NCBI RefSeq assembly: GCF_024129355.1
Contig: NZ_JAMXXP010000004.1
Coordinates: 1-64,000, forward strand
DNA length: 64,000 nucleotides
DNA from: Acinetobacter lwoffii
GTDB lineage: Bacteria; Pseudomonadota; Gammaproteobacteria; Pseudomonadales; Moraxellaceae
Reading direction: 5' to 3'
Both the position numbers and the translations under genes were made by a program. Shown here one piece after another: positions 1 through 8,819 of the stretch. The notes under the pieces were generated by a model. It had not been told where the DNA came from, did no database searches, and was given only the letters and a program-made list of their open reading frames with translations. Every line of letters starts with the position of its first letter. Within the stretch, counting starts at the first letter, position 1.

Positions 1-105
<105 letters not shown>

Positions 106-240
106 TTACGTCGAACACAATTCTGAGTAAAACCCAGCTCCGACATATCGTTTAAAAAAACCGAACACCAAATACTTGAAAAGCAGACTAAATAGCCTGC
201 TTTTGGAATTTCTTTGCAACAGAGTTGCTAAACTGTAATC

Positions 241-316
<76 letters not shown>

Positions 317-332
317 AATATTAGTACTTCAA

Positions 333-408
333 TGGAGCGGGAGACGAGGGTCGAACTCGCGACATGTAGCTTGGAAGGCTACCGCTCTACCAACTGAGCT
401 ACTCCCGC
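333..408 (-). tRNA. glyT: tRNA-Gly (anticodon TCC)
   Basis: 76-nt cloverleaf on the minus strand with encoded CCA. The acceptor stem GCGGGAG pairs with CTCCCGC, and the anticodon loop CTTCCAA gives TCC. It is the third tRNA of the Thr-Tyr-Gly-Thr-tuf operon. Confidence 0.95.
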
Positions 409-446
409 ACGATGTTGGTACAAACCACTTATTGAAGTCTTAAAAT

Positions 447-530
447 TGGTGGTGAGGGAAGGATTCGAACCTTCGAAACTTTCGTAGCGGAGTTACAGTC
501 CGCCCCCTTTGACCGCTCGGGAACCTCACC
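447..530 (-). tRNA. tyrU: tRNA-Tyr (anticodon GTA)
   Basis: 84-nt class II tRNA with a long variable arm and encoded CCA. The acceptor stem is GGTGAGG/CCTCACC and the anticodon loop contains GTA. It is the second tRNA of the operon. Confidence 0.94.
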
Positions 531-586
531 ATTTTTTACACTTACATCAGTGCTGTTCTTTACTTCACACTACCAAACTTCTAAGA

Positions 587-662
<76 letters not shown>

Positions 663-703
663 GTTTCTTAGTGTTTCGTACGTTTCGTATCGGAACGGTG
701 TGC

Positions 704-731
704 AGTTTAGCAAAACTCAGAATCCTTGCAA
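704..731 (-). promoter_or_regulatory. Promoter of the tRNA-tuf operon
   Basis: On the minus strand a TTGCAA -35 box (726-731) and a TAAACT -10 box (704-709) are separated by 16 nt. They lie about 40 nt before the first tRNA. Position and spacing fit a sigma-70 promoter; this is inference from sequence. Confidence 0.6.
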
Positions 732-760
732 GTGTTTTTTTCAAAAAAAACGTCAAAAAC

Positions 761-2254
761 TCATAAAATCAAACCATTTGATGATAATTCAACCGCTTTG
801 ATCACTGCGCGAGCTTTTATTTGGGTTTCATTCCACTCAGATTCAGGATTTGAGTCGGCAACTAACCCTGCTCCAGCCTGAACATAGACCTTATTTTCGC
901 GAATGACACAGGTACGAATCGCAATCGACATGTCCATTTCGCCATGCCAGCCTAAATAACCAACAGCACCACCAAAAATTCCACGTTTTACCGGCTCAAC
1001 TTCGTCAATAATTTCCATGGCACGGATTTTTGGCGCGCCTGAAAGTGTGCCTGCGGGGAAAGTTGCCTTAAAAACGTCCAGAGCATCGACATCATCACGT
1101 ACTTCACCCTGCACATTGGAGACAATATGCATCACATGTGAATAACGTTCGATCACCATTTGATCAGTTACCTGCACTTTGCCAATTTTTGCAATGCGTC
1201 CCACATCATTACGTCCCAGATCAATCAGCATGACATGTTCAGCAATTTCTTTTTCGTCAGAGAGTAAGTCCTGCTCAAGTGCCAGATCTTCTTCTTTGGT
1301 TTTGCCACGTGGACGGGTTCCCGCTAATGGACGAACTGTGGCAATACCATTTTCCAGACGGGACAGAATTTCAGGAGAGGAACCGACAATATGGAATGGC
1401 GTGTTATTTTCCAAGGTCTGCCCTTGCACCAGGAACAAATACGGCGATGGATTGAGATGACGCAGCGCACGATACACCTGTAGCGGGTCACCGTCGAAGT
1501 CAGACACCATCCGGTGCCCGGGTACGACCTGCATTACATCTCCAGCACGAATATACTCTTTGACCTTTTCCACCGAAGCAATGAAGTTGTCATGTCCGGT
1601 GAGGGACTCGAAATGTGGCGGACTATGTTTTTCAGCTTTAAGACTGATGGGCGTGGCAAGAATATTTTCTAATTCATTTAATTGTTCATGTGCTTTTTCA
1701 TAAGAACCCGGAGCAGTGGCATCAGCATGTACGATCAGGAACAAGGTATCTTTTAAATTATCAAACACGATGACGGTTTTAGACAGCATCATCCAGATAT
1801 CGGGTAAACCAACCGGATCTGCTTCAGGCACATTTTTTAACTTCGGCTCGATATAACGCACAGCGTCGTAACCAAAGTAACCAACTAATCCACCAGTAAA
1901 ACTCGGCAAGTCCGGCAATTCTACCTGGGTAGGCACCTTAAATTGCGCCTGAAAATCACGGATATATTGAAATGGATCAGCACAGTGCTGTTTTTCAATT
2001 GAAGCATCTGCATGCTGTACCGTCAGTTCGCCTGCATTGCAGGAAAATACAGTAGATTCACCTAGTCCAATAATCGAATAGCGTGCCCAGTTCTCTCCGC
2101 CTTCTACGGATTCAAATAAATAAGCCTGCTGATGCTGTTTAAGGCGTGCAAAAATAGAAAGTGGTGTATCGGTATCTGCCAGACGCTGACGATAAACAGG
2201 AATGAGATTATAGCCTTGTGCAGCAAGTTGCTGGAATTGTGCTTGAGTGGTCAT
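761..2254 (-). CDS. trpE: Anthranilate synthase component I
   Basis: Converts chorismate and glutamine-derived ammonia to anthranilate, the first committed step of tryptophan synthesis, with TrpG as the amidotransferase partner. The 497-aa length is typical. The N-terminal half carries the TrpE N-domain. The C-terminal chorismate-binding domain shows GRNDVGRI, PAGTLSGAPKIRAMEIIDE and QAGAGLVADSNPESEW, with no key residue missing. No trpG is adjacent, so the partner is encoded elsewhere. The ATG has AAAGAGAA upstream. I see no Trp-codon leader peptide in the 108 bases upstream, so there is no sequence support for classical attenuation. Confidence 0.95.
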   Translation of the reverse strand: MTTQAQFQQLAAQGYNLIPVYRQRLADTDTPLSIFARLKQHQQAYLFESVEGGENWARYSIIGLGESTVFSCNAGELTVQHADASIEKQHCADPFQYIRDFQAQFKVPTQVELPDLPSFTGGLVGYFGYDAVRYIEPKLKNVPEADPVGLPDIWMMLSKTVIVFDNLKDTLFLIVHADATAPGSYEKAHEQLNELENILATPISLKAEKHSPPHFESLTGHDNFIASVEKVKEYIRAGDVMQVVPGHRMVSDFDGDPLQVYRALRHLNPSPYLFLVQGQTLENNTPFHIVGSSPEILSRLENGIATVRPLAGTRPRGKTKEEDLALEQDLLSDEKEIAEHVMLIDLGRNDVGRIAKIGKVQVTDQMVIERYSHVMHIVSNVQGEVRDDVDALDVFKATFPAGTLSGAPKIRAMEIIDEVEPVKRGIFGGAVGYLGWHGEMDMSIAIRTCVIRENKVYVQAGAGLVADSNPESEWNETQIKARAVIKAVELSSNGLIL

Positions 2255-2362
2255 GCGGTTTTTCTCTTTAAATTAGGGTTACTCAGTATGTAAATAGAAT
2301 TGAACTGAGCGACGCCATCGAAAAACCTTACAACTATTCATTTTCTTTCCTTAGTACGCGTA

Positions 2363-3031
2363 TTAGGCAAGTAATTCTCTAAGATCATCCACAATCTGCT
2401 GCGGCTGACAATCTGCAATATTTTCACCATGATTATAGCCATAGCTGACCACAACACAATCAATCCCGGCGCGGCGTGCGGCTTCAACATCATTGGAAGA
2501 ATCGCCAATGAGCAAGACCTGTTCTTTACTCACCTTATAATGTTCGACACAGTGCAACAACTGGCGTGGGTGCGGCTTACGTTCAGTAAAACGGTCGCCA
2601 CCAATAGTATCGGCAAAATAATGAGCCATATCCAAGGTATCTAGAATACTGCGGGCAGGAAGTTCAGGCTTATTGGTCACACAAATCAGGGTTTTACCTT
2701 GGGCTTTAGCCCAGTCCAGAAATTTCAGGATTCCCGGAAAAGGAACGGTATCGACGCAGGGATCGACATTATAGATATCCAGAAAAGTCGTTAAGAGTTC
2801 CTGATGCTGTGCCGGTGTGACTTCACCCACCAGATGCTGGAGTACACTTTCACAGAATATCGACGTGCCCTTACCTACCCAGGTCCGTACCTGCTCTTCA
2901 GTCACCAGAGGCAATTGCAGCACATTCAGGCTCATATTCATGGCGCGATACAGATCATGTGCTGAATCCACCAAGGTACCATCCAGATCAAACAAGATCA
3001 GTTCGCGCTTTTCTAATTGTGCAATAGACAT
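2363..3031 (-). CDS. gph: Phosphoglycolate phosphatase (HAD family)
   Basis: Predicted to hydrolyse 2-phosphoglycolate, a product of DNA 3'-end repair. The 222-aa protein has the HAD core: motif I FDLDGTLVDS near residue 15 (nucleophile Asp), motif II in CVTNKP, and motif IV GDSSNDVEAARRAG. The helical cap lies between motifs I and II. The start has a GAGGG ribosome-binding site. It lies just upstream of trpE on the same strand with about 108 bp between, so they could be co-transcribed. HAD specificity is hard to read from sequence; the length and motif spacing fit Gph best. Confidence 0.85.
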   Translation of the reverse strand: MSIAQLEKRELILFDLDGTLVDSAHDLYRAMNMSLNVLQLPLVTEEQVRTWVGKGTSIFCESVLQHLVGEVTPAQHQELLTTFLDIYNVDPCVDTVPFPGILKFLDWAKAQGKTLICVTNKPELPARSILDTLDMAHYFADTIGGDRFTERKPHPRQLLHCVEHYKVSKEQVLLIGDSSNDVEAARRAGIDCVVVSYGYNHGENIADCQPQQIVDDLRELLA

Positions 3032-3061
3032 CCCGACCCTCTTTTATAATGTGCGCAGCCA

Positions 3062-3090
3062 CAAAAAAGGCATGCGCTATGCATGCCTTG
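3062..3090 (-). terminator. Intrinsic terminator of the FHA gene
   Basis: On the minus strand a 9-bp perfect stem AAGGCATGC/GCATGCCTT is followed by TTTTTT, just past the FHA gene stop. Confidence 0.75.
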
Positions 3091-3109
3091 ATTGTAACCA
3101 ATCATCAGC

Positions 3110-3769
3110 TTATTTGAACAACAACCAAGCCATAATTGCCAAAATAATCAGCACAATCACTGAAATCAAACCTACAGATACATTTTTCTGGGTTTCTTTT
3201 TCCTGTTCTACACGTGATACAGGCTGCTCAACCGGAATTGGGGTAGGCTCTGGTTTTACCGCATTAATGTCCACGCCTTCCGGAATAGGTGCCGGTTTTG
3301 GAATACCGACATTGGTTGGCATGCCATCACGGGTTAATTGTACCGTAGCATCACGATGTTTCAGTTCCGGCATTCCCTGATCATTCATTTGCTGTGCAGG
3401 TGTAGGCTCAGCGACTTCGACCTGTTCCACGACTTTTTCTGCCGTTGCTTCAATTTCTGCTGGAACCTCTACTGCAGCCGCAGGCGCCATTACTGAAAAT
3501 TTCAAGCTGGCAAACTGAACAATGTCATCCTGCTTTAATAAGGTTTCTTGCGCAATCTGCACATCATTGACGAAAGTGCCATTCGATGAACCCAAATCCT
3601 GCACCCAGAGCGCATCATCCTTTAGTAAAAATGCCGCATGTTTACGGGAGATTTCCGCAGCCTGTAACACGATATCTGCCGCCTGATGACGCCCCACCAG
3701 CATGTCACGGTCAATGCTAATTTCCTGTCCTGTTAAGTCGCCTGTAATCGCGTGTATTTTCCAAGTCAT
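3110..3769 (-). CDS. FHA-domain membrane protein
   Basis: About 219 aa from the chosen ATG. That ATG is preceded by AGAGAAG, and the family fold begins directly at MTWKIHAITG; a longer upstream ATG (3820) has no clear ribosome-binding site. Residues about 5-80 form an FHA phosphothreonine-binding domain, with GR (MLVGRHQ), SRKHA and the SSNGTFVND motif. The middle is Pro/Glu-rich and low in complexity. The last 20 residues are a single membrane segment (VGLISVIVLIILAIMAWLLF), so the FHA domain probably faces the cytoplasm as a tail-anchored protein. The partner kinase is unknown. It follows gspD on the same strand but is separated by a gap. Confidence 0.8.
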   Translation of the reverse strand: MTWKIHAITGDLTGQEISIDRDMLVGRHQAADIVLQAAEISRKHAAFLLKDDALWVQDLGSSNGTFVNDVQIAQETLLKQDDIVQFASLKFSVMAPAAAVEVPAEIEATAEKVVEQVEVAEPTPAQQMNDQGMPELKHRDATVQLTRDGMPTNVGIPKPAPIPEGVDINAVKPEPTPIPVEQPVSRVEQEKETQKNVSVGLISVIVLIILAIMAWLLFK

Positions 3770-3831
3770 GAAAGTTACTTCTCTGTTCTCTTTGACATTA
3801 TCATAACATGCTGTCTGCAAATGCGAATGAC

Positions 3832-6096
3832 TTAGCTTTTGGGTCTAAGTGTGGTTGTTGTAACGGTATTTTTACTTTTTTCTACCTGTTGGACGGGTTC
3901 TACCACTTGTCGCTGAATCACTGGTTCTATCGCTACCGGCGTAACAACTACATTGGCTGGCTGCGCCTGAACGGGTGCGGTCGGCACAGTTTGATAAGTC
4001 GAGTTTTGCAATGGCGTTCTGGATACTGGAATTCGCTGTTGATACACATCTTCAACACTTTCTGGCAGCTTGGCAAAGTTCCCGTCCGAATCGAGTGCGA
4101 GTTGCAGACTATATAGCTGACTATAGCGTTGTTGGGTCAGTTTACGCACTGCATTTTTATCCCCCACAATGGTTGGATGGATAAAGATCAATAAGTTACG
4201 CTTCTGATTGGACTTACCTTCTGAACGGAATAAACGTCCCAAGCCTGGAATCGCACCCAGACCAGGTACAGCCTGACGCCCATAACTGGTGTTATCTGAG
4301 ATCAAACCACCAAGGACAATGGTTTGTCCATGTTCGGCCAGAATTGAGGTTTTGATCGCTCGCTTGCTGGTGACCAGATCCTGTGCCTGCCCTTTACTGG
4401 CCTTGACATCAGAAACTTCCTGTTCCACTTCCAGGCGTACCGTACCATCTTCGCCAATATGCGGGACCACCTTTAAAGTGACCCCGACATCCTTGCGTTC
4501 AATGGTGGTATAGGGATTAGCAACTCCAGCAGCACCTGTAGACACTGAGCCTGTCACAAAAGGTACGTTTTCACCCACCACAATATAAGCTTCTTCATTA
4601 TCCATGGTCACAATCGACGGCGTAGACAACAGGTTGGATTTAGTGGTTTCTTTGAGTGCCTGAATCATCGCACCATACAGACGACGGGAACCATCACTGC
4701 CTTCACGATAATCACCGAGTACCAGTGAACTGCCCGCGCCCACGGCACTTGCAGCACCTGCACCACCACCGGTGAGATAACCGGCCGCAATATTTTTCAG
4801 ACTAGTCCCAAAATTATCGAAGTTCACCAGCCCAATCCCACTGCTGATATCACCCAAGGCCCATTGCACACCGAGTTGATCCGCATCGGTTCCTTCCACT
4901 TCAATAATCGCGGCTTCGATCAGCACCTGTTGACGACGGATATCCAGCTGGTCAATTGCTGATTCAATTTCTCGCATCAGTTGTGGATCCGCTTTCACCA
5001 CCAGAGAATTTTGCGTGGTATCGGCAATAATACTGACGCCATTACCATTAAAACTGGTAATTCCGCCCTGCTCATTATTCATGCCGGTATTCAGCTGAAT
5101 GCCTGAAGAGGTGTTGCTACTCGAACCCGTACTGGTATTGTTGTTATTTAAATTGCTGCTGGAACTGAGTGAAGACGAGGTCGAGGTTGTGCTACCTGAA
5201 TTTGAATTACTACTGTTCACCGCCTGCCCGCTCACCAGCCCCTGCAAGATTTCCGCAAGATTTTTGGCACTGGCATATTTCAGACGAAAAACTTTTAAAC
5301 CGCCCAAACGATCCGCAGCCGGCACATCCAGAGTTTCGATCACTTGACGCACCCGTTTGCGCGTCGTGGGATCACCTTTGATGATGATCCGGTTGGTACG
5401 GGTATCTGCAATCACCCGCACCCGCGAACCGCGGACATCTTTAGCTCCACCGGTGGCAGTCATGGACTCGATCAGTCCAATCATTTCCTCAGCCTGACTG
5501 GATTGCAAGCTGACCGCTTCAATGTCATTCTGACCGGTGCCATCCAGATTGCGAATGATGGTTTCCAGCTGGTAAATATTACTGGCGCGATCCGATACAA
5601 TTAAGGCATTCGTCCCGGGCACCGCCGCCAGATGGGCAAACTGCGGCATCAAGGGACGCAATGCAGGAATCAGGTCATTCGGATTGGTATTTTCCAGCCA
5701 CAACACCCGGGTCACAATCTGGTCACCACTGGCACGGCTTCTGGCATCATAGGGAATGCCCGAGCTTTTGACATTGCTGTCCGGAACCAGCTTGATGGTA
5801 TTCCCCGAAGGAATTGCCACCACACCGTTGACATTCAACACGCCTAAAAACAGGTCATAGACTTCATTTTTATTCAGGGCTTTATTGGAAATGACCGTCA
5901 CATTGCCACGTACTCGCGGATCGACTGCAAAGTTTTTGCCAGTAATGTCGGCCACTTCATTAATGAATGCAGTTAAGTCAGCATCTCGAAGGTTAATTTT
6001 CCAGGTTTGTGCATAACTCGCCGTACTGACTATGGCCATTAACGGTGCGGCCACACAGAATGCCCATGCTGATCGATTATTATTAAATAAAGCCAT
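3832..6096 (-). CDS. gspD: Type II secretion secretin GspD
   Basis: Outer-membrane secretin channel of the type II secretion system. The 754-aa length is normal. A signal peptide ends near ASYA-QTW (about residue 29). N0 and the repeated N1-N3 domains follow, the third split by a Ser/Asn-rich insert around residues 300-340. The C-terminal secretin domain carries VGVTLKVVPHI and the conserved RNLLIFIHPTIV segment. A C-terminal tail of about 100 aa may be the S-domain for pilotin binding. It forms an operon with gspC and gspN, with about 40 bp between gspC and gspD. The remaining gsp genes are not in this window. Confidence 0.95.
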   Translation of the reverse strand: MALFNNNRSAWAFCVAAPLMAIVSTASYAQTWKINLRDADLTAFINEVADITGKNFAVDPRVRGNVTVISNKALNKNEVYDLFLGVLNVNGVVAIPSGNTIKLVPDSNVKSSGIPYDARSRASGDQIVTRVLWLENTNPNDLIPALRPLMPQFAHLAAVPGTNALIVSDRASNIYQLETIIRNLDGTGQNDIEAVSLQSSQAEEMIGLIESMTATGGAKDVRGSRVRVIADTRTNRIIIKGDPTTRKRVRQVIETLDVPAADRLGGLKVFRLKYASAKNLAEILQGLVSGQAVNSSNSNSGSTTSTSSSLSSSSNLNNNNTSTGSSSNTSSGIQLNTGMNNEQGGITSFNGNGVSIIADTTQNSLVVKADPQLMREIESAIDQLDIRRQQVLIEAAIIEVEGTDADQLGVQWALGDISSGIGLVNFDNFGTSLKNIAAGYLTGGGAGAASAVGAGSSLVLGDYREGSDGSRRLYGAMIQALKETTKSNLLSTPSIVTMDNEEAYIVVGENVPFVTGSVSTGAAGVANPYTTIERKDVGVTLKVVPHIGEDGTVRLEVEQEVSDVKASKGQAQDLVTSKRAIKTSILAEHGQTIVLGGLISDNTSYGRQAVPGLGAIPGLGRLFRSEGKSNQKRNLLIFIHPTIVGDKNAVRKLTQQRYSQLYSLQLALDSDGNFAKLPESVEDVYQQRIPVSRTPLQNSTYQTVPTAPVQAQPANVVVTPVAIEPVIQRQVVEPVQQVEKSKNTVTTTTLRPKS

Positions 6097-6134
6097 AAAC
6101 TTTCGTGTTTCCTAACCCTATGCGTGATGACACA

Positions 6135-6989
6135 TCACTTCAAATCTTGTTGTATGGTCATCACCTGATCACCACGTTTTATTTCGAGTTTGACCTGACC
6201 TTCACGTCGGGCCTGTTCCAGTAATTGTGCTTCGGTTTGTCCCTGACTCAGCGTCTGGCCATTTAAAGACAAAATCCGGTCGCCCGGTCTTAAACCCAGG
6301 CGATTACGCAGTGCAGCCGGCGTCCGTGAAGTCACTTCATAACTACCATCTGCTGCACTCACCCCCATATTCTGTAAATACTGGTCTTTGTTTTCCTGCA
6401 TCTGCTGGATGGCCCGACCAATTTCATTCTGTGGCGAAGGCTGCTCAGGCATACCACTATTAGAAGGCATAGCAGGCATTGAACTTGAAGATGCTGATGT
6501 TTCCGGCACAATCGGCTGATTCAAGCCATTTTCCAGACCTTTGAATAAGATTTCCTGAGTAGCACCTGTGGATCGACGCAAAATAACCCGATCCCAATGC
6601 ACTTCAGCCAACTCAAAACCGCTATTGGCCAACATTTCCCCGACACGGTAACGATCGACCTGATCATTGATTTTCAGTACCGCAGAAGAGTTATAACTTG
6701 GACTGGCGACCATCACCCCTTGTAAAATGATATTGGCCGTTTCAACCACACCCGCAGACTGCCCAACTTCCTGAAACAGCGAAAATGCACCGATATTCGG
6801 AATTTGCGGCTGTTGCGAACCCAGTTCAACCCGCTCCAGCTGCATGGCCTGGGGTGGAGCTATCAGCAACCAGAACAAAGCCGCCAGCTTCCAGCATAGA
6901 TACAGGATGAGCAGTAACAAAACCACAGGTGCAGCACGATTGAGCTGTTTCAGTTCAATATTTTTTAAATCATTCAGAGAAACTGTCAT
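6135..6989 (-). CDS. gspC: Type II secretion protein GspC
   Basis: Inner-membrane GspC couples the cytoplasmic-membrane platform to the GspD secretin. The chosen ATG at 6989 overlaps the gspN stop by one base (TGATG), which indicates translational coupling; a TTG three bases earlier is less likely. It has a single membrane segment near residues 18-40, a periplasmic homology region (about 60-150), a Ser/Pro/Met-rich linker, and a C-terminal PDZ-like domain (about 210-284) with RLGLRPGDRILSLNG. Domain order and its place between gspN and gspD make the call firm. Confidence 0.92.
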   Translation of the reverse strand: MTVSLNDLKNIELKQLNRAAPVVLLLLILYLCWKLAALFWLLIAPPQAMQLERVELGSQQPQIPNIGAFSLFQEVGQSAGVVETANIILQGVMVASPSYNSSAVLKINDQVDRYRVGEMLANSGFELAEVHWDRVILRRSTGATQEILFKGLENGLNQPIVPETSASSSSMPAMPSNSGMPEQPSPQNEIGRAIQQMQENKDQYLQNMGVSAADGSYEVTSRTPAALRNRLGLRPGDRILSLNGQTLSQGQTEAQLLEQARREGQVKLEIKRGDQVMTIQQDLK

Positions 6990-7732
6990 CAATTCAAGCC
7001 TCCCATTAAGGGTTGGCGGGTACTGATCACATAGGTATCTAATCCGGCTTTACCTTCATAAGAAGGTGCATTCATTAAAAAGCGCTGGGTGAGCTGGATA
7101 TCCAGCATCAGACTCGGATCAAGCTTGATATTCAGCATACGTTGATCGCGACTATCCCGAACATCAACTAACAGCTGTCCGCTTTCATCTGCGAGTTTTC
7201 CAGTCATGGCAGGTACATTCATGCGTTCCTGACGCTGAGCAAAGGTATAAATCAGCTCACCACCCGCCCATTGCATTTGCCCAGCCACCTGACTGAAGCC
7301 CTGTTCTTTTTTATATTTAAAATCCAGATTTTTAAACTGAATCGCAGTACTCGGCCATTGCCAGTCTGCAAGTTTTTTTAGAGTTTCAGGCGCGACCTGC
7401 CCTTCAAGATTTTTGAAAATCAAAGACTTATTCAGACCATAAGCCATGATCCCGGAAAGCTGGGTATTGCCACTATGCAAATCCACATGTGCTCCAACTC
7501 GCAGCAACAGCAAATCCAGCGGCCGCACTTTCCAGTTCAGACTGCCCCGAAGATTGCCTTTTTTCCAGTCCGCACTTCCCTGCCAGATATTTCCGTTTAC
7601 ATTATGCAAAGTCTGGTTATTTTTATAAAATTTCGAAATTAACCAGGCTGCTGGCACTTGTAATACGACAAAAATAAAAAATGCAACAAGAGCAAGGATC
7701 AACCATCTTAAAGTTTTCGGTTTACTGCTCAT
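6989..7732 (-). CDS. gspN: Type II secretion protein GspN
   Basis: GspN is an accessory type II secretion component of uncertain role. The ATG at 7732 (MSSKPK) is preferred over a TTG at 7747. A single N-terminal membrane helix (about residues 9-30) is followed by a periplasmic domain of beta-rich character, including NVNGNIWQGSADW, typical of the family. It is the first gene of gspN-gspC-gspD; this order differs from the classic gspC-to-N operon, in which gspN is last. Total length 247 aa fits. Confidence 0.85.
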   Translation of the reverse strand: MSSKPKTLRWLILALVAFFIFVVLQVPAAWLISKFYKNNQTLHNVNGNIWQGSADWKKGNLRGSLNWKVRPLDLLLLRVGAHVDLHSGNTQLSGIMAYGLNKSLIFKNLEGQVAPETLKKLADWQWPSTAIQFKNLDFKYKKEQGFSQVAGQMQWAGGELIYTFAQRQERMNVPAMTGKLADESGQLLVDVRDSRDQRMLNIKLDPSLMLDIQLTQRFLMNAPSYEGKAGLDTYVISTRQPLMGGLN

Positions 7733-7834
7733 CCCCACCACGACCAATCGCTCAAGTCCAAATCCCCATTTATAATTTTTCCCTTATACCCACACATTAT
7801 GCACACTTTTCTGTCAACGCCAATTCATAGATAT

Positions 7835-7863
7835 AAAAAAACCAAGCAGGTATGCTTGGTTTA
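7835..7863 (-). terminator. Intrinsic terminator of the H-NS-like gene
   Basis: On the minus strand the stem AACCAAGCA/TGCTTGGTT encloses a 4-nt loop and is followed by TTTTTT, about 50 bases past the stop of the H-NS-like gene. Confidence 0.75.
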
Positions 7864-7914
7864 ATGATCATAGACTGTCTGTATGACAGCCTAATGACCA
7901 GATCAAATGAAGGC

Positions 7915-8238
7915 TTAGATCAGGAAATCGTCCAGCTTTGCGCCTTTTTCCAATTCAGCCACCAACCAGCGCGGCTGTTTACCACGGCCAGTCCAGGTAT
8001 CGTCCGGATTGCTTTTGCTACGGTAACGCGGCTCAACCGACTTACGTGATGATTTCTTACGCTTAAACGCACCAAATTCAAGTAACTGTTCAACCGTCAT
8101 ACCAACTTTCTCGGCAACTGCCAAGATTTGCTGATAAGCATCTTCAATCTCTTGATCTTTTTTTGAAGCAATCAGTGATTCTGCTTCTGCTTGTAAACGT
8201 TTTAACTCTTCTACTGATAAATGCGTAATATCTGGCAT
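7915..8238 (-). CDS. H-NS family nucleoid protein
   Basis: 107-aa nucleoid-associated DNA-binding protein, expected to silence AT-rich DNA. The N-terminal half is a coiled-coil oligomerisation region (HLSVEELKRLQAEAESLIA). The C-terminal domain contains a basic linker and DDTWTGRGKQPRWL, the H-NS DNA-binding signature (TWTGxGRxP form). The start has GGAG seven bases upstream. It is monocistronic, with an AT-rich 140-bp upstream region that could itself be an H-NS target. It is a major regulator candidate for the AT-rich genes at 26.1-27.3 kb and 59.1 kb. Confidence 0.9.
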   Translation of the reverse strand: MPDITHLSVEELKRLQAEAESLIASKKDQEIEDAYQQILAVAEKVGMTVEQLLEFGAFKRKKSSRKSVEPRYRSKSNPDDTWTGRGKQPRWLVAELEKGAKLDDFLI

Positions 8239-8382
8239 AATGCTCTCCGAAAAATAATATTATTCATTTTGTTAAATAATAGCCCCATCATATTTATATT
8301 AAATAAAACATTCAATATAAAACCTTAAAGCAATAACAATAAAGTTTAAAAAAAATTACAAAATAAAATGCTTCATTCATTT

Positions 8383-8814
8383 TTAAATTTCATGTTGAAC
8401 GCTTAATTCAAGTGCTTTGATTTTTTCGCGAATATGTTCCGGAATTTCTGTTTTCTGCATGGTCTTTTTATCGACACAGACAATAACTGCTTCTGAAGTG
8501 GCGACAATACTTTGCTGTTTTTCACTCCATAATAGATATTGCATTCTGAATGCAATATTACGGATTTCTTCAATACGTGCTGCCACTTTTAAATGATCAG
8601 GAAAAACCACGGGTTTTAAATAACGGCACTGATTGGATGCCACTACGGTAGATACCGATTCAGAGAGAATTTCTAATTGGGTTAAATAAGCTAGACGTGC
8701 ACTTTCGACATAACGGTAATACATGGCATTATTGACATGTCCAAAGGCATCCATATCGCCCCATGCAACTGTTTGTTCATAAATAACTGGATATTGTTTT
8801 AATTCTGACATCAT
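8383..8814 (-). CDS. Acyl-CoA thioesterase (hot-dog fold, 4HBT/FadM-like)
   Basis: 143-aa hot-dog thioesterase. The active-site region near the N-terminus reads VAWGDMDAFGHVNNAMYYRY, the 4-hydroxybenzoyl-CoA/YbgC-type signature with the catalytic Asp. The substrate is unknown and is likely a long- or medium-chain acyl-CoA. The ATG at 8814 lies five bases past the hemY-like stop, so it is probably the last gene of the hem operon, although no functional link to haem is evident. A TTG overlapping the hemY stop could also serve as start. Confidence 0.8.
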   Translation of the reverse strand: MMSELKQYPVIYEQTVAWGDMDAFGHVNNAMYYRYVESARLAYLTQLEILSESVSTVVASNQCRYLKPVVFPDHLKVAARIEEIRNIAFRMQYLLWSEKQQSIVATSEAVIVCVDKKTMQKTEIPEHIREKIKALELSVQHEI

Positions 8815-8819
8815 TATGC

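Noticed and set aside
2255-2362. trp leader peptide/attenuator before trpE
   Set aside because: No run of Trp codons and no alternative hairpins with T-run visible.
2817-3380. 187-codon plus-strand frame over gph and the FHA gene
   Set aside because: Crosses two real minus-strand genes and a terminator.
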